A stretch of 64,000 bases of DNA from Terfezia claveryi. Lineage: Eukaryota; Ascomycota; Pezizomycetes; Pezizales; Pezizaceae. Location: contig WHUX01000049.1 of NCBI GenBank assembly GCA_015179025.1, positions 62,001-126,000 of the forward strand, in the 5' to 3' direction. The position numbers and the translations under genes are program-made. Within the stretch, counting starts at the first letter, position 1. Each line of letters opens with the position of its first letter. Positions 9,103 to 21,687 of this stretch are shown here, piece after piece. The notes under the pieces were generated by a model. The model saw only the letters and a program-made list of their open reading frames with translations, did not search any database and was not told where the DNA came from.

Positions 9103-9504
9103 ATGGGTAACAAGAAAACCGAGTCAAAGAAGAGGAGGAGGGAGCAGCAGAGGGCCAATAAAACGAAGAACAGAAAGACCGATTTCACGATTTCGTATTC
9201 GAGTATATCCGGCGAAGCAGCAGAGGAAAGATTAGGCATTACATTGCAGGAATTGGGGCGTCGTCATACTATTCCGGTTAAGGCAATGCTCGAAAGATCT
9301 GACAGTGGGATTAGTCTTGAGGATATCATCAAGCAAGTTAAAGAGAAGGTTTACGATCACATCGTGGATTACATTCAGTTCGAAAGCTATCCTACAGCAG
9401 GTGCAGTAGACTTCACAGAAGCCAATGTCAACGACTTGGTTCTATACATAATGGGCCCTGTATTGACGGCATTCAAAAAAGAGACGGATCGCAACATACA
9501 TTAG
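9103..9504 (+). CDS. Truncated hypothetical protein, possible N-terminus of a fungal multi-copy family
   Basis: The frame from ATG 9103 encodes 133 residues. There is a Lys/Arg-rich head (KKTESKKRRREQQR), then a helical middle and the block YDHIVDYIQFESYPTAGAVDFTEANVNDLVLYIMGPVL. The pattern YPxxGxxDFxEAxxNDLV resembles the start of large multi-copy hypothetical proteins of Tuber-like and other fungi that continue into a restriction-nuclease-like domain. Here a stop follows at 9504 and no continuation was found in the next 400 bp in any frame. It may be a truncated relic or a short expressed ORF. No function is assigned, and the family link is a recollection rather than a search. Confidence 0.35.
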   Translation: MGNKKTESKKRRREQQRANKTKNRKTDFTISYSSISGEAAEERLGITLQELGRRHTIPVKAMLERSDSGISLEDIIKQVKEKVYDHIVDYIQFESYPTAGAVDFTEANVNDLVLYIMGPVLTAFKKETDRNIH

Positions 9505-9922
9505 TGGGATGGTCGCCAATAATTTCTCCTGCGAGGTGGGGGCCGATTTTCGTGCAACATACCTAGGGAATCACGCTGCTTATTAAGCCTTTCTCGCACT
9601 ATGGTTAGATCAAGGCTATAGAATGTATCTGTCCTCCAGACAGCATGCCCTTAACCTCACAAACCGGGGTTCTAACGTCCCAACACCTTACAAGGCACAG
9701 CCAACCAGACTAATAATTATACAGGAACTGGAAGCAGTACTGAAACCCAAAGCCCTCTGGTCACTACGGTTACGAAATACGCTGACAAGCAAAGCTAGAC
9801 AATCTTGGTAACCACCCCGTAGGAGCCTTAGATCGAGTACAATTCAGTTCTATGGATAGCCTCCTGACTGCGATCAGGTGGCACGCCATGCTTGATCCGA
9901 TTGTTCACTTATTGGCGTAGAG

Positions 9923-10957
9923 TTGTGGATCAGCAACATCTCCGCGGATGAGTTTGAATTTCTCTATGAGTCCCTGAGCTCCGAGCTTGAGTCTCTTCGC
10001 ATCAAGATCGATTTCCAAAATGCCCGTTTCATCCTAAAACGACCTGCAGAAGCACATGAATTTGGCGTAATTGGGTGGGCTCAACTTACACTACTACTCT
10101 CACAAATGGACATGCCCTCTTTCCTACACGAGCTCATCACCTGGAGTAAACGTCATGCCGACTCTGCCCTCCCTCCCGTCAGCCATGGAGGCAATGTAAC
10201 AAGTCGCCAGATTGTTCCCTTGGCCCTGATGACCAAGCTCTGCCTACTTTGGTCGATGAAACCGGTATAGTGAACCTGAGAATGATTTGCATAAGGATGC
10301 CACAACATGGTTAGTACGCCTCATAAGGGATGGGGTGGCTGAGTTGGAGGACCATGCCGTGCAATGCGTTATACTTTTGAAAGTTAGCAAAAGACTAGGA
10401 GCGTACTATCAGAAATTCCGCCACACCAGATTAGCACCAGAACCGGATATAGGGGAAGCGAACAACACACTCCCAGATGGAAATGCAATTATTATTGAGG
10501 TTTGGCGCAATTCTTGCAATCCAAAAACTGGGGCATTGATCAAAGCACGCACTTTGCGAGGTCGGAGGGTCAGAGCACACCTGTGTACATTTCCTATCAC
10601 ACAATTACCATGAAAGATTTTGTTGAGATCTGGATACCCGAATTTCAAGAACAAATCGCGCAACAGTCCACACAAAAGTTCGAGTCATTGCAAGATCTAC
10701 CCCCAATTCCTCGGTCAGTAGTGGGCTCCTCTCCTGCAAACGGGTCTTACTTCACATTGTACCTCGATGATCTTCTCGCACCTGCTGATATCCCAAACGA
10801 AGTACGTGGCAGTGTCTGGGTGTATATTCCTGTGAAACTCTGGATCTGGGCATGCTTAAGGTCGTATGGCGTAGGCTTTATTGCCGCTCGTGGATTTGCT
10901 AAGAATTGCAGAGCGACCCTGTGGCAGGCATGGAAGTCTGGAAATAAAGAGAATTAG
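9923..10957 (+). CDS. Unrecognised ORF group, possible multi-exon gene or relic
   Basis: Three overlapping open segments on one strand look coding but do not join cleanly: 9923-10270 (about 115 aa, ADEFEFLYESLSSELESLR, ends in a stop), 10265-10500 (SEPENDLHKDATTWLVRLIR to DGNAIIIEV) and 10520-10957 (RSEGQSTPVYISYH, then EIWIPEFQEQ, DLPPIPRSV and SVWVYIPVKLWIWACLR to the stop). An intron from GTTTGG at about 10500 to an AG at about 10560 would connect the last two. The first junction needs a frame change. The C-terminal hydrophobic WVYIPVKLWIWAC might be a membrane segment. I do not recognise the protein. Nearby transposon relics make an accessory or decayed gene likely. Confidence 0.3.
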
Positions 10958-12500
10958 GATAGGCCTAGCCGCTACCCACTAACAGAACCCTTGAAGGGGA
11001 TGTGGCAAGGAAGTTTCAAAACAAAAAACAAAGAAAGCATTGAAGGAGCAATGACAGAGTTTGAAAAGGAACCATTCAACGTAGGAAATTGGTAGTAATC
11101 GGTGAATTGAAATGCTGGAGAAGCAATGCTGCATTGTTTCTAATATCCTGTGTTTTCACTGCGAGCAATGGCTAGCTGTTCGCAGCTGTCTAAGGATCTT
11201 CAACGACAAACATATCTTATAGCATAATAGAAGTTGGAAATGTCAAGAGGGAACAAAGGAAACATCGAAGTCCGTCTGATATTTCACCTGGTTTTTTTGT
11301 GGGATCTGTAAACCTAAGCAATTGAATCCATGATTATTATTGTTGGATATTGGTCATGTTACCTGCGCATGTTGATTGCTCAATGATACGGCAGGACACT
11401 AATACAGTCAGGTGGCAAAAAATATCATACGGCCCCCGTGCCTAACGAAGCCTGAATGCTGCATATTGGCGAATTTTGTATGAGTTCGGGGGAAATGGAA
11501 GAGGGAGCGTCTGGATACTGCGGTTCCTACATCTGGGCACCCCGGAGACCGCACTGTGTCGGAGGGCGGCATTGACATCTGGCAAAATGACTCCGGCGGC
11601 GTCCTCGGCGTCAGACGCACTAGAGGCACAGTGGATTCATCCCTGATGTAGCATGGGGAAGCTCGCCGGTTCAGCAATCATTTAGATTGCTGGTCCGGAG
11701 GTGGATCATGCAGATTGGTCGTGCCCCATCCTAGTGAAAAAGGAAATACTCACCGATTGGAGCTTAACCCAGTTATGTTATTACGGTACGCTTGTCTGGT
11801 ACATAATGACCCCAGATCATGAATATCTAATTGACCAGATAATAACACATACAGAACCAAAGCGCTATATTTACATCACTACAGCAGTTCTCGTCTCTGG
11901 TGTATTCGCCTCACAGCCAAGGGTGAAACTTCTTCATCATATCAGTGGTCATAACAGCAATTTATAGTTGAACAGATGGAGTTTGTGAATCTCAAAAAAA
12001 AAAAAAAAAAAGGGAAAAAACAGAAGATATGCTCGAGAGTACCTACCTAGACCTAGTCAACGCGCGGCAATATGTATGTAGTTTCAAAACCTCAGAAAAA
12101 TACAGAAAAAACAAAGAAAGCCCATATGTAGGTTCAGAAGGACCGGTTCTCTTGTACTTACTTTGATCCTTAAAAGCATGATATTCAATTTTGGGAGATA
12201 TTTTACGAATTTGCATGGTGGGCATCGGGTATCATATATGAATATATTCCCGGTATGGACTGGATATCGCAACGGACCAGGCCGCTACTGGATTAAAATT
12301 GGTCAATGTCACGGCGACAGGGATTTACACATCACAACGTTATAATTACTAAATAGGGACATACCCGAAATCAAGGTAGAGAAACATTAGGTCAAAGAAC
12401 AGAGGATGTCGCACACGCAATAGTGACTTTTAAGATGTAATAGTAGCTTAAAAGATCATGATATCACAACTCCTATGTAATGAAGATGAGAATTTTAACC
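10958..12500. other. Gene-poor, 1.5 kb
   Basis: Only short ORFs without homology signals, such as 11408-11677 minus (89 codons) and 11701-11967 plus (88 codons), and an A run at 11995-12011. No RNA gene or repeat was recognised. Confidence 0.4.
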
Positions 12501-12501
12501 A

Positions 12502-13120
12502 GTGATTTGCTTGATCACACCTTTACCCGTGCTATACAATATCACCAGCTCCTTGCTCAAACCAATGTCCGTCACAGAAGATCATGGTGGGATTGATCTC
12601 AACAAGTTTCATTCCCTAAGTTGTGCTCCATCTACAAGCGCTATCAAAGCATTCTCTGGTGCTTCTCGTACCAAGTTTGAAGAGAATTCGCATACAAGAA
12701 GCAAAAAAACTCGATTGACCTTTGAAAAGTTAATTCACTATTTCGAGTATAGAACATGGTGGCTAATACTACCTAGGTATCGCAGCTTAAACTGCGATCA
12801 AAGGCACTAGAAGAATATGAGTTACGCAATGAGGCTTTATATTTTATTGCTGGAACAAATAATCATGGGAAGTGAGTGGTTTTACAGCATGATGTATTTG
12901 ATGTTATTGCACATATTCATGATGTGTTATTACATGCAGGCAACAATAAAAACCTATGCAACTATTAGTGAAAAGTATCATGGAATTTAATTGCAATGAG
13001 GAACAAGTCTTAATCTACTTAGTATATATTAATTATTAATAATTGGCATAGGTTACGGAACTTTTACAGCACTGTCAACTGTGTGCACGAAATAAACCGA
13101 GTCAAAGTCGTTACAACCAA
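12502..13120 (+). pseudogene. Retroelement integrase-like zinc-binding (H2C2) relic
   Basis: From about 12780 the plus strand reads KALEEYELRNEALYFIAGTN, then after a stop VLQHDVFDVIAHIHDVLLHAG. After a one-base shift comes KTYATISEKYHGI, and further on LLQHCQLCARNKPSQSR. The spacing His...His (HIHD..LLHAG) and Cys-x2-Cys (CQLC) is the HHCC zinc finger that precedes the integrase core in Ty3/gypsy-type elements and related host proteins. In-frame stops and a shift near 12950 show decay. The catalytic core is not visible downstream. Upstream coding-like sequence at 12560-12760 may belong to it. Confidence 0.5.
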
Positions 13121-16100
13121 TTATTGTAACAACTATACTGTGAATTTTGTCTATTGGATCGATACTGCCTACTGCCATACGTGGGTCAGGGCAGCACCTA
13201 TGTACGAATTCAATATAAGTGCTGGCAGGGTATTAAAGCAAGTGGGGGATTGAGTTAGCGGGGGGGTGAGCAATTTTTTTCTTTTTGGAGATCATGGTTA
13301 CTCGATGGAATAGACTTTGGTTACATATGTAAGGCCTAGACTTTGGCACAACCAAATATCAGATTTGAAGTAAGACAATATAAATATATACAATTGAATC
13401 TAGATATTCATAAGCTTTCTATATTGACCCCGTATGCATATATACCCGCAAACTCTGTACGTAAAAGAATCCGACCCCCTGAATCCGGAATTTCTTCTAG
13501 GGCTTCCGGATATCCGAATACGAGGTTATTAAGCGGAGGAATCGCGGAAGGGAGAAGATTGCGTATATTCAAAACAACCCCGGAAATCCTTGTTTCCTTA
13601 TAATCCTACTTTCCCTAATTGAGACCGGCCTCTTTGGGTTCCCCTGTTTCCTACTGCAGAATTCAAACCTACCTAGGGCCCTTAATAATAAGTCTGGTAG
13701 CTTACCTTGCCACCACTTCCACTTCCATCTTAGGTAAACCTCGGATGCACATTAGGCCTTATGCCTATGCACTTCAAAGTACATATAAACTCTCATCACA
13801 CCGGGAGTTGCGTAGGCCTTGCTCATGGGTTTATGCAACCCCGTGCTCCTAACATTCCACGCGCCTAATCAAAAGCAGTCCATCTCAAGTGCCTTGATGT
13901 CTTTACGCTTCATGGAGATTTCGAGGGCCATGCACTAATATAATAAACGGACCTCGGCAGAAGTATGCATCCATGCGTGTACCGCATGATATTATGAATA
14001 AATTGTTGTAACAGGGAGCAAAAAAAGGTCCAAAGTCCGGGGCCAAGTGTTCATAAGCTCAAGAGCACACTCTATACAAGATACTATGGACGCCCCGTTT
14101 TTCTACGAGTCGATGTCTTGGGTAAATTATCCAAAGTAGGGGTATGATTATGTGAGGAACCACGACCGGTGTACAGCTTCCCAAGAGGGAAATACCCCAG
14201 CTTGAAACATCGAGTGGCAATAGTATATTTTGACCTCGTATGCATAAACCGGAGCTGTCAAACCATCGTATCGCGCGCATGATCTGCCAAGCGAGACCTG
14301 TGACCTGTGACCTGTGACCTGCGTATTTTTCTGAAATTGTTGTATACGGTAAATATCGTAATTGTTCACCAAGTTGTGCCGCAATTTTCCGACTGACTAT
14401 ACGAAGCCTATAGCAGCAGGTAACGTAAAAGCGCTCGGGCCTTTTATATATGTACATATGTACATAAGGATCTATTGCAGTGCGTGTGTGCTTTTTGGCC
14501 TCCAGAAAAGGTTTTTTTTTTGCTTGTGTGTTTTTTTTTATTGGTGAACTGACTCGCTTCGAATTCCCCTCCCCCATCCATTACGTTAACATAACTGTGT
14601 AGCACCGGAGTTTAGGAATTTTAGCGCGAGGACAATTGTGCGATGATAACGAGTTCGTAGTCTGGCTGGCACACGAGTTCGCATTTCAAAAGGCCACCAG
14701 ACTGGGAAAAGTCGCCCAACCCGCAGGGGCGTTTCAATTGCTTAACTCCCGTACCGGTATCCGCGCCCCCAGTTTGAATAGGGAGCTAGGCCTATAGAGA
14801 CTTCAGAAACAGCGCCTTGCACCAAAAAAAAACATTTGTCCTGAGTAAAAGCTTCATCTCTCTCTCATTCCAAGGCAAACAACAGAAAAGTATTATCGAA
14901 ATTTTTGTCCCCAATAGATACTGTATAAACCTTCAGATTTTCAAAGAACCGAATCATCTTAAGAACCACTAGTCTGGTTGGAAGAACCCAATTGTTAGTG
15001 CTGCTTCAAGGGTGTTGTGCCAACCTACCCAATTGTAAGCTTCCAAATTAGGTTTACCCCACCCCCAACCCCCCCCTGGCCATGCCAAGCTGTCACATTT
15101 CGGAGAATAAAATGTAACCTAACATTACGGTACCTATGTATGTCAAGGAAGTCACGGCAATAGAACAAATGTCTTGCATTTACGCCTTGTCTCAATTTTT
15201 TTTTTTTTTTTTTTTTGATTTGGTTTGGTTTGGTTTGGTTGTCTAAGTTCAAATGATTTTTTACAATATAAAGGAAACCGTGGTACCGTTAACCTTGGTA
15301 ATAATAATAACATATATTGGGGGTCGGCCGGGGGGGGGCTGGTCAAACAAAACAAAAAGCAAACAAAGCAAAAACGAATTTGAAACGAAAACCCGCAAGA
15401 GCTATAAAGAAAGACGAGGCTAAAGAAAAGAAGAAGAACGGGGAAAAAAAAATAAAAAATAAAAAAAATAAAATTGCCCTGAGTGGATATTTCGTACCAA
15501 CATACACATGGCTAGAACAAAGACTACTAGTTTTTAAGCTTCTTTGATATACACACGTCATTCATTTTGAATATTTTGAATTCTGAACTCCGGATATGCT
15601 ACCAGAGATGTTTGTTGGTTTCAGGTTCCACCCAGAACGTAGAAATGCAGGGTCATAGGTACGGAAGTACGTAATAAGTTCAATACTACAACTATTATTA
15701 ATCGAAAATTCAGATTTCCATTTGTACAGAAATAAGTACTTATTCATGATGTACATTGAAGTTGAGTATACGTAACCCCCCCCTCACACGGTGAAAAAGT
15801 AACGAGGTACCTATCCAATCAGAAAATCAAGATGGGGTGCACAGCCCCATACATGTATACATATGTGACTATCCGTGGGGTTTGATGTCGGTGCATGTAT
15901 AGTATACACCATAGATATCTGTATCTTTCAGATGATTATATTAGCATCGATAACCCTAATGCCATACCATCACTACAACGTGGACAAGAGACTGGACTGA
16001 GTCTAATCATAACACTGTCATGGAACACGTTCTCCTAGCCTGAGCCTGGTAGGCTAGACAGGACAACACGGCGTACAGAACGTTGTATCTGTAGGTGAAC

Positions 16101-19100
16101 AGCTCATGAAATACCATGTCACCAGCTCATCTTCTAAGTCGCAGAAGCCGAGCGTCTGGATCCCTGCCAACGGAACATCACCAGGTCCGACTTTGGGTAA
16201 CGTAGAGTACCATTAGCCCCACCTAGAGTCATCTCCGTAGGTACCTAGATCGAGCTTGACACCTATTCCATCCACCACCTGCAGTGTCAATGAACACGCA
16301 TTGCTCTGCTCTGCAGTATCTCGTTAGTTCCCCCCTGAATGAACTCAGATTCTGCACAGAATCCCATGAAACATTTTAACATTTCACCCGAATTCCAGCG
16401 CTCGGGTACCACATTTAAGCTGCATTACTTTGTGCAACATACGTATCATATCCATGACCCAGATACCAACCAAATCGACTACTTAGGCGTTGCCTACTGT
16501 TCCCCTCATAGCCTCATCATCAGCAGCATCAAGTAGATTATCCATTAGGGTCCTTATGCCAGTTCCTCACCTGGTAACCACTCTGCACAACTTCACTGGT
16601 GAGGCTGCGACAAATTACCAAGCTTCTCCCGTGCTCGACGATCGTCTGGTTGTTCGCCTAGAGTAACCTCAGCTCAGTAATAATTTATCCAATAAATCGC
16701 CGCGCATCGATTTTCGATGCTTTCAGAATACCTTGCATTGGGAATATTTAGCCCTAAAAGAAAGGCAGAATTTTGCATAAACTATTGAGGGTCGATAACA
16801 AATGTCAACATGGGATGGATCCCAGCACATATAAGGCAAGGTGTGTGTAATCCAACCCATAGCACTTTAATATCCAGATCCTTCAATATATTAACCCCGC
16901 AAACCCAAGATTATAACTATTGAGGTGGGGGATGTTGCATAGCAATTTCGGAACTCCGAATCAATAAGATCACGGCTTTCACTTCGTCCGAAGTTTTCAA
17001 CTTCATTTTCCTTCGTTGGGCTGGAACCATGCGACATCCTGTTGCTCAAAGAGTTTGATGTGTGGCTTTTTGAAATTTTGATGCAAGATTGCCTTCCGTG
17101 TCATTTGTGACCCATATTTCAGGGCATCAAAGCTGTGAATTCTCCTCCAATCAAGGAATGGGGCCATATCGCACATAATATCGATTGGATTCGGGTGCTA
17201 GATCCCCAACCGATCTCATCATCCGGTTATGCATGCCTGTCATTGTCTGGCCCAGAAATTAGAAATGGTTCACCCTGGGTCACTGTAAAAATGTCACTCA
17301 ATGAGGTCCAGAGTGTTAATTATTGAAATGAGTAAGTCCTGCGGTTATGTAAGACAAATAATAAGGGGATCGTAGTCCCGCAGTCATGGGTCCGGTCGCA
17401 CAACGATTGGCTTTGGTAAGTTCTCCGTAATTTCCCACTAAGCTGATTCTAGCCTTTGAAACGTTGGGCTGCAAGTTTGCCGAGTGGAGTTGAGTTGGGT
17501 CCGGACTAAGGTAACCGATTTTTCGGCTCGAACAGAACTCATAGACGCAGGTACCGTATACACAACGAACGATAACCTGGTCGTTTCCTGCAACTCCCGT
17601 TGGTTGTTTTCCAGCTCAGGGGTACCCCAACTTATGCGTAACGACGTCTCTTGCGATATAGCGTAGGCGCAGTCATTTATTTCCCCACAGTAGTCCACTC
17701 AACCACTCTTGGTACTCAATAATAAAAAAACTTCTTCTTCCTTGCATGTTGCATGGCATGCTCATCCCTTTTGTGGCGGGCTGAAAGATTAACAAGTTAA
17801 AAGCGGCGGTATTCTGGACTCATTGTGGCGAAGGATTGATCTTCGATGTGCACGTCGCACCCCACGTGTTTGTTGTTCCTGAATATCCTGCATCATCTGG
17901 GGTTGAAATCGAGATGCGATATAACATGAGGAGGACGTTCACAAATCATGGTGACGACGCTACTTTGGTTCAATAGAAATGTTTGGAAGCGCACGCTTGC
18001 GCAGGTCCTACTTGGCTCGGTCCTTGGAGCGTTTCAGATTAAGACATTCTCACGATCCCTACGCTGCTAGTTCAGCTATTGTTCGTTACAAGGCAATGCT
18101 GTTGCTTGCGCCACTGGTAGAGTATGTATAATACTCAACTGATACCCCCTGTTAAAGGCTTTTTTTTCTTTTTGCCCAAGAGGGGGAACCTTGGTGTCTT
18201 TGTGGCCTGTCGCCATAGGCGCGAAGCAGATTCCCTAGCTGCTTCACCATTCTTTGTCCCAGCTGACAGTGGGTTCTCAATGGCACAAAGTTCTCTGTAG
18301 GGACTTTGGTTGAGCAGAAACTTGTTGGCCCTGCTCGAGTAGCCTCATGCACCCGCTCGGGATATCGCTTTTGGCTGCTTTGCCGGGCAGGCGTCCATCC
18401 ATTCGTCAACCGGGCTATCCATTCGTATGCTTATCGAGGCGCAGTACAGTACCGCAGCTCAGCTCAAGCTTTCTTAGCAAAGCCAATCCGTTCCGTTCAT
18501 TCAATTGTCATCCCATACCTATGTCATGAGATATTCCGGGATGGGGGGAGAGGCTGCAGGGACAGCCACTATAAGCGGTTTATAACGAGGTACAACCTGG
18601 GGCTTATCTGGAGATCATTCAAAGCAAACAAACGTCAGCACTCGAGGGTATAAAATAAAGTGGAGCCTGAATAGAGCCCTCTGTATAAGCCAGTGGTCAT
18701 CACTCCAGCGGTTGTGTTCAGTTGCCATCTAGTCGGATGTCACACCATTGGACATGTATGAAGGACGAAATCACTGTGCTAATAGCATCTTGTTACACAA
18801 GTCTCCTTCACTCATCCTCCTCGGTTAGTCTTTGGTATAGAACTCCAGCACAGTTGCCATCGATCGCGCACACACGCCTTGTCCTGTGAGCTCGGCTCTC
18901 CGACGAGGGACAAAGGGATGGGGGGGGGGCCAAGATGGGAGCGTAGAGTCTCGGGCCTTTGGGTCCCTGTGTGGGAGAGGGTGATGGGAGGAACGCATTG
19001 ATGGCCCATCACGGAGTTCTGCCGGGACAGCCGCTGCAAATTTACAAGAGAGATCGGCAGGCGGGGTGCTATCCATTCTTTAACAACTGGTGATATTGCC

Positions 19101-19587
19101 CACTATTGTGTTTCTCCTATTGCTCAATCCACAGCATGCGTGTAAGTGCGGGCATTCCTGTTGATTATTGGGGTTTCCCCATTGTTGTCGCTGTGCTGTA
19201 TTGAATGGGGCCAGCTGCGCCCATCCACAACCCAAGGCCCCGGCAGCCCCTTGTCCTGGCCCCCTCCTCCTGGCCCCACATCGCTGCACCTCAGCAACCA
19301 CATCGAATTTTCCCCCTGTCACTGCTCCTGACTCCATCATTCTTTCTCCTCGGCTGGCTTCCCATATTCTTTTTACCTCGCCACTCAAGCTGCGACTCTC
19401 GATATAAAGAGGGCCAGCCCCCGCATATCGTGCTGCTTCTTTCCTCACTACCCTTCACAGGAGACTGAACGGACAAGCTCGCTCGACCGGTTCGATTCCC
19501 TACACACGCCTGCGGCACCTTCAAAGAATATCTCAGTGAGATTTCTCCTTTTACACTCCTTACCTTCAACTCTCTACTCCTACTACA
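13121..19587. other. Gene-poor region, 6.5 kb
   Basis: No ORF here shows a recognisable domain. Features noted are a short tandem repeat at 14295-14321, scattered TAGTCTGG-type motifs at 14658 and 14970, a long T run followed by (TTGGT)n at 15195-15241, and A/G-rich purine tracts at 15340-15475. The last kilobase is C-rich and would be the promoter and 5' UTR of the AA11 gene. A B-box-like GGTTCGATTCC at about 19488 lacks a tRNA fold. Confidence 0.4.
14295..14321. repeat. Short tandem repeat, 7-bp unit
   Basis: Four head-to-tail units of TGACCTG-type sequence (GACCTGTGACCTG...). Confidence 0.8.
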
Positions 19588-19798
19588 GTATGTTTGTCCC
19601 CTTCTCTAATTCCATCCAGTCCGTAGAGTGAGAAAGGGGGGGGGGAGTCTCTCCCCTCAGCATCTAGGAAATGTATCCTTAACTGACAATTTCTTCACGT
19701 AGATCCCTCTCGGCAATTTACTAGTAAAGCGCTGCAAAGTACTCCGTCGACCCTCACGTAGTTCGTCTGGTTACGTACTATACCATACTTCTTTACAG
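19588..19798 (+). other. Probable 5' UTR intron of the AA11 gene
   Basis: The donor GTATGT at 19588 and acceptor CTTTACAG ending 19798 enclose 211 bp just upstream of the start codon at 19835. The flanks are pyrimidine/A-rich leader-like sequence. Transcript data would settle it. Confidence 0.5.
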
Positions 19799-19834
19799 AA
19801 AACCAAAGTCGTCTTCACAGTCATCACTATCAAG

Positions 19835-20878
19835 ATGATGTTCTCTACCTCGCTCGTTGCAGCCGTCGCTGCTTTCCTCCCAGCCTTGGTGTCTGCTCAC
19901 GTTTCGATGATCGAACCTACAACTCGGTTCAAGGAGGTCTCTACTAATCTTAACCCTCTCGATGCCAACGGAGCCAACTACCCATGTTTCGTCGTTACAG
20001 GAAGCGAGGGTGATTTGCCAGTATATGACCCAGGTTCTCAGCAACACATTGGACTCCAAGGGAGTGCCGTTCATGGTGGAGGATCTTGCCAGATCTCCAT
20101 CACCTACGACAACCCACCAAACAAGAACTCCGTCTTTAAGGTTATCCAGTCTTTCGAGGGGGGCTGCCCCGGTGGCCAAGACACCAATTCGAACCTTCCA
20201 GCAAACCCTCAGAACATTCTTCAACCTCTCCCCTACACTATTCCCACGGACATCCCATCTGGAAAGGCTGTTGTTGCGTGGTCTTGGTTCAACAAGATTG
20301 GCAACCGTGAGATGTACATGAGATGTGCTCCAATCAAGATTAGTGGCTCTTATTCCGACACTTCCGGCTACGACAAGCTGCCTGATATGTTCAAAGCCAA
20401 CATTGGGAATGGGTGCTCTACCACCGAAGGTACAAATGTCGTCTTCCCCAACCCAGGTTCTAACCTCACTGGAAAGGGAACTGGCCCCCCTGTCGGCAAC
20501 TGCGGATCTTCTGTCTCACCACCGCCAGCTCAGTCCTCTCAACCACCCGTCTTGGTTGTCGTTCCTACTACTACCCCAGTGGCTACACCGACCGCAACTC
20601 CGATGCAGACTCAGCCAGATTACCAGTACTCCCCTAAGGCTACACCAACACCAGCTCCAGTCCCCACTCCAAAGCAGCCGCCAACCAGCGATTCATGCGT
20701 TGACGGTGCCATAATTTGTACCGGCCTGAACACTTGGTCTATGTGCGATCACGGAAAGCCGACGCCTATGGGATCGGTCGCACCGGGAACGAACTGCAGG
20801 GACGGAAAGATGGTGATGGCCAGAAGCGTTCGTTTCTCTCACGATCACGTCCGCCGCCGCCATGGCTCCACCTTCTAG
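19835..20878 (+). CDS. Lytic polysaccharide monooxygenase, AA11 family, with C-terminal Cys-rich module
   Basis: Secreted copper oxidase acting on chitin. Single exon, 347 aa. The signal peptide (MMFSTSLVAAVAAFLPALVSA) ends so that His22 becomes the mature N-terminus. The copper histidine brace is completed by His80 in GSAVHGGGSCQ, and the axial Tyr161 is in GNREMYMRCAP. In mature numbering these are His1, His59 and Tyr140, close to the characterised Aspergillus AA11. Other family blocks are EGGCPGG, VAWSWFNK and LPDMFKANIGNGC. A Pro/Thr/Gln linker (about 225-285) leads to a module starting CVDGAIICTGLNTWSMC and GTNC, like the X278-type putative chitin-binding module. The tail is basic. A fungal AA11 may serve cell-wall remodelling as well as nutrition, which is inference. 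A 5' UTR intron is likely. Confidence 0.9.
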   Translation: MMFSTSLVAAVAAFLPALVSAHVSMIEPTTRFKEVSTNLNPLDANGANYPCFVVTGSEGDLPVYDPGSQQHIGLQGSAVHGGGSCQISITYDNPPNKNSVFKVIQSFEGGCPGGQDTNSNLPANPQNILQPLPYTIPTDIPSGKAVVAWSWFNKIGNREMYMRCAPIKISGSYSDTSGYDKLPDMFKANIGNGCSTTEGTNVVFPNPGSNLTGKGTGPPVGNCGSSVSPPPAQSSQPPVLVVVPTTTPVATPTATPMQTQPDYQYSPKATPTPAPVPTPKQPPTSDSCVDGAIICTGLNTWSMCDHGKPTPMGSVAPGTNCRDGKMVMARSVRFSHDHVRRRHGSTF

Positions 20879-21687
20879 TTGAATAGCTGCCATGATGGAA
20901 TGAGTTAAGCTCTTGCTGTAATATATTTTTTTCTTCTTGCTTCTTTGCGCACGGGTGGATAGGAACAACTGGCTATACAATTGCGAATAGGAGTTTTGCT
21001 TGGATGGGAATTTGTCACAGATTATAAGGCTTGCGTACCTTTTCTTTAGAGTGCCTCTTTTGCTTTTTTTCTTTTCTTGTCTATGATTTATTCAATACCT
21101 TCTTTGCTGTAGGCATCTGACTTTAGGTTAGATTCTACAATCTTTTATCAAAAAAAGGCTGTGCCGACTTTATCTTCAGAATTCTTTTTTTTTTCTTGAT
21201 TGCTGCTATGAATAGGTTTGATTGGGGCAAAAGGGATGGACGGAAGGCATTGGCCACCGGCTCTAGATCTTGGACGGATGGATATGATGACTGGAAACCG
21301 CCATAAAATAAATAAACATTCGATCAGACCCTACTAGGAACATTCATACGGTTTAAATGTGAAGACTGCCCTTTATATGATCAGCAGGGCTTCATGATCG
21401 CCTGAGTATATTTCAGTGTATATTTTACCGTCTCCACATCTCCAGTGCTGAAGAGACAATACCGGCACCTGCTGTACTTGCGGTATGTGGTGTGCAGGGG
21501 GGAGCGTTGCTTGGCCGCAACTGCCGAGATGTCAACTTTTTTCGCTCTTTCGCCTCGTCCCGTCAACCAGTCGGCATCCCTCGCACCGGCCAGCACAACA
21601 TCACAGCGAACCAAAAGCAACACATATCCTTCCTTACCTGTGTGGCCTCTCTTGTACCAATTGAGCATCGAATTTGCAGAAGGAAGC
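20879..21687. other. Intergenic, 0.8 kb
   Basis: Contains the 3' end of the AA11 transcript and the promoter of the SET/NAP gene. One partial copy of the CGATCAGACCCT motif lies at 21320. No gene is supported. ORFs at 21381-21878 minus are antisense shadows. Confidence 0.5.

Noticed and set aside
19460..19510. tRNA-like B box GGTTCGATTCC
   Set aside because: The flanks cannot form a T stem, and no A box or acceptor stem is found at the right distance.
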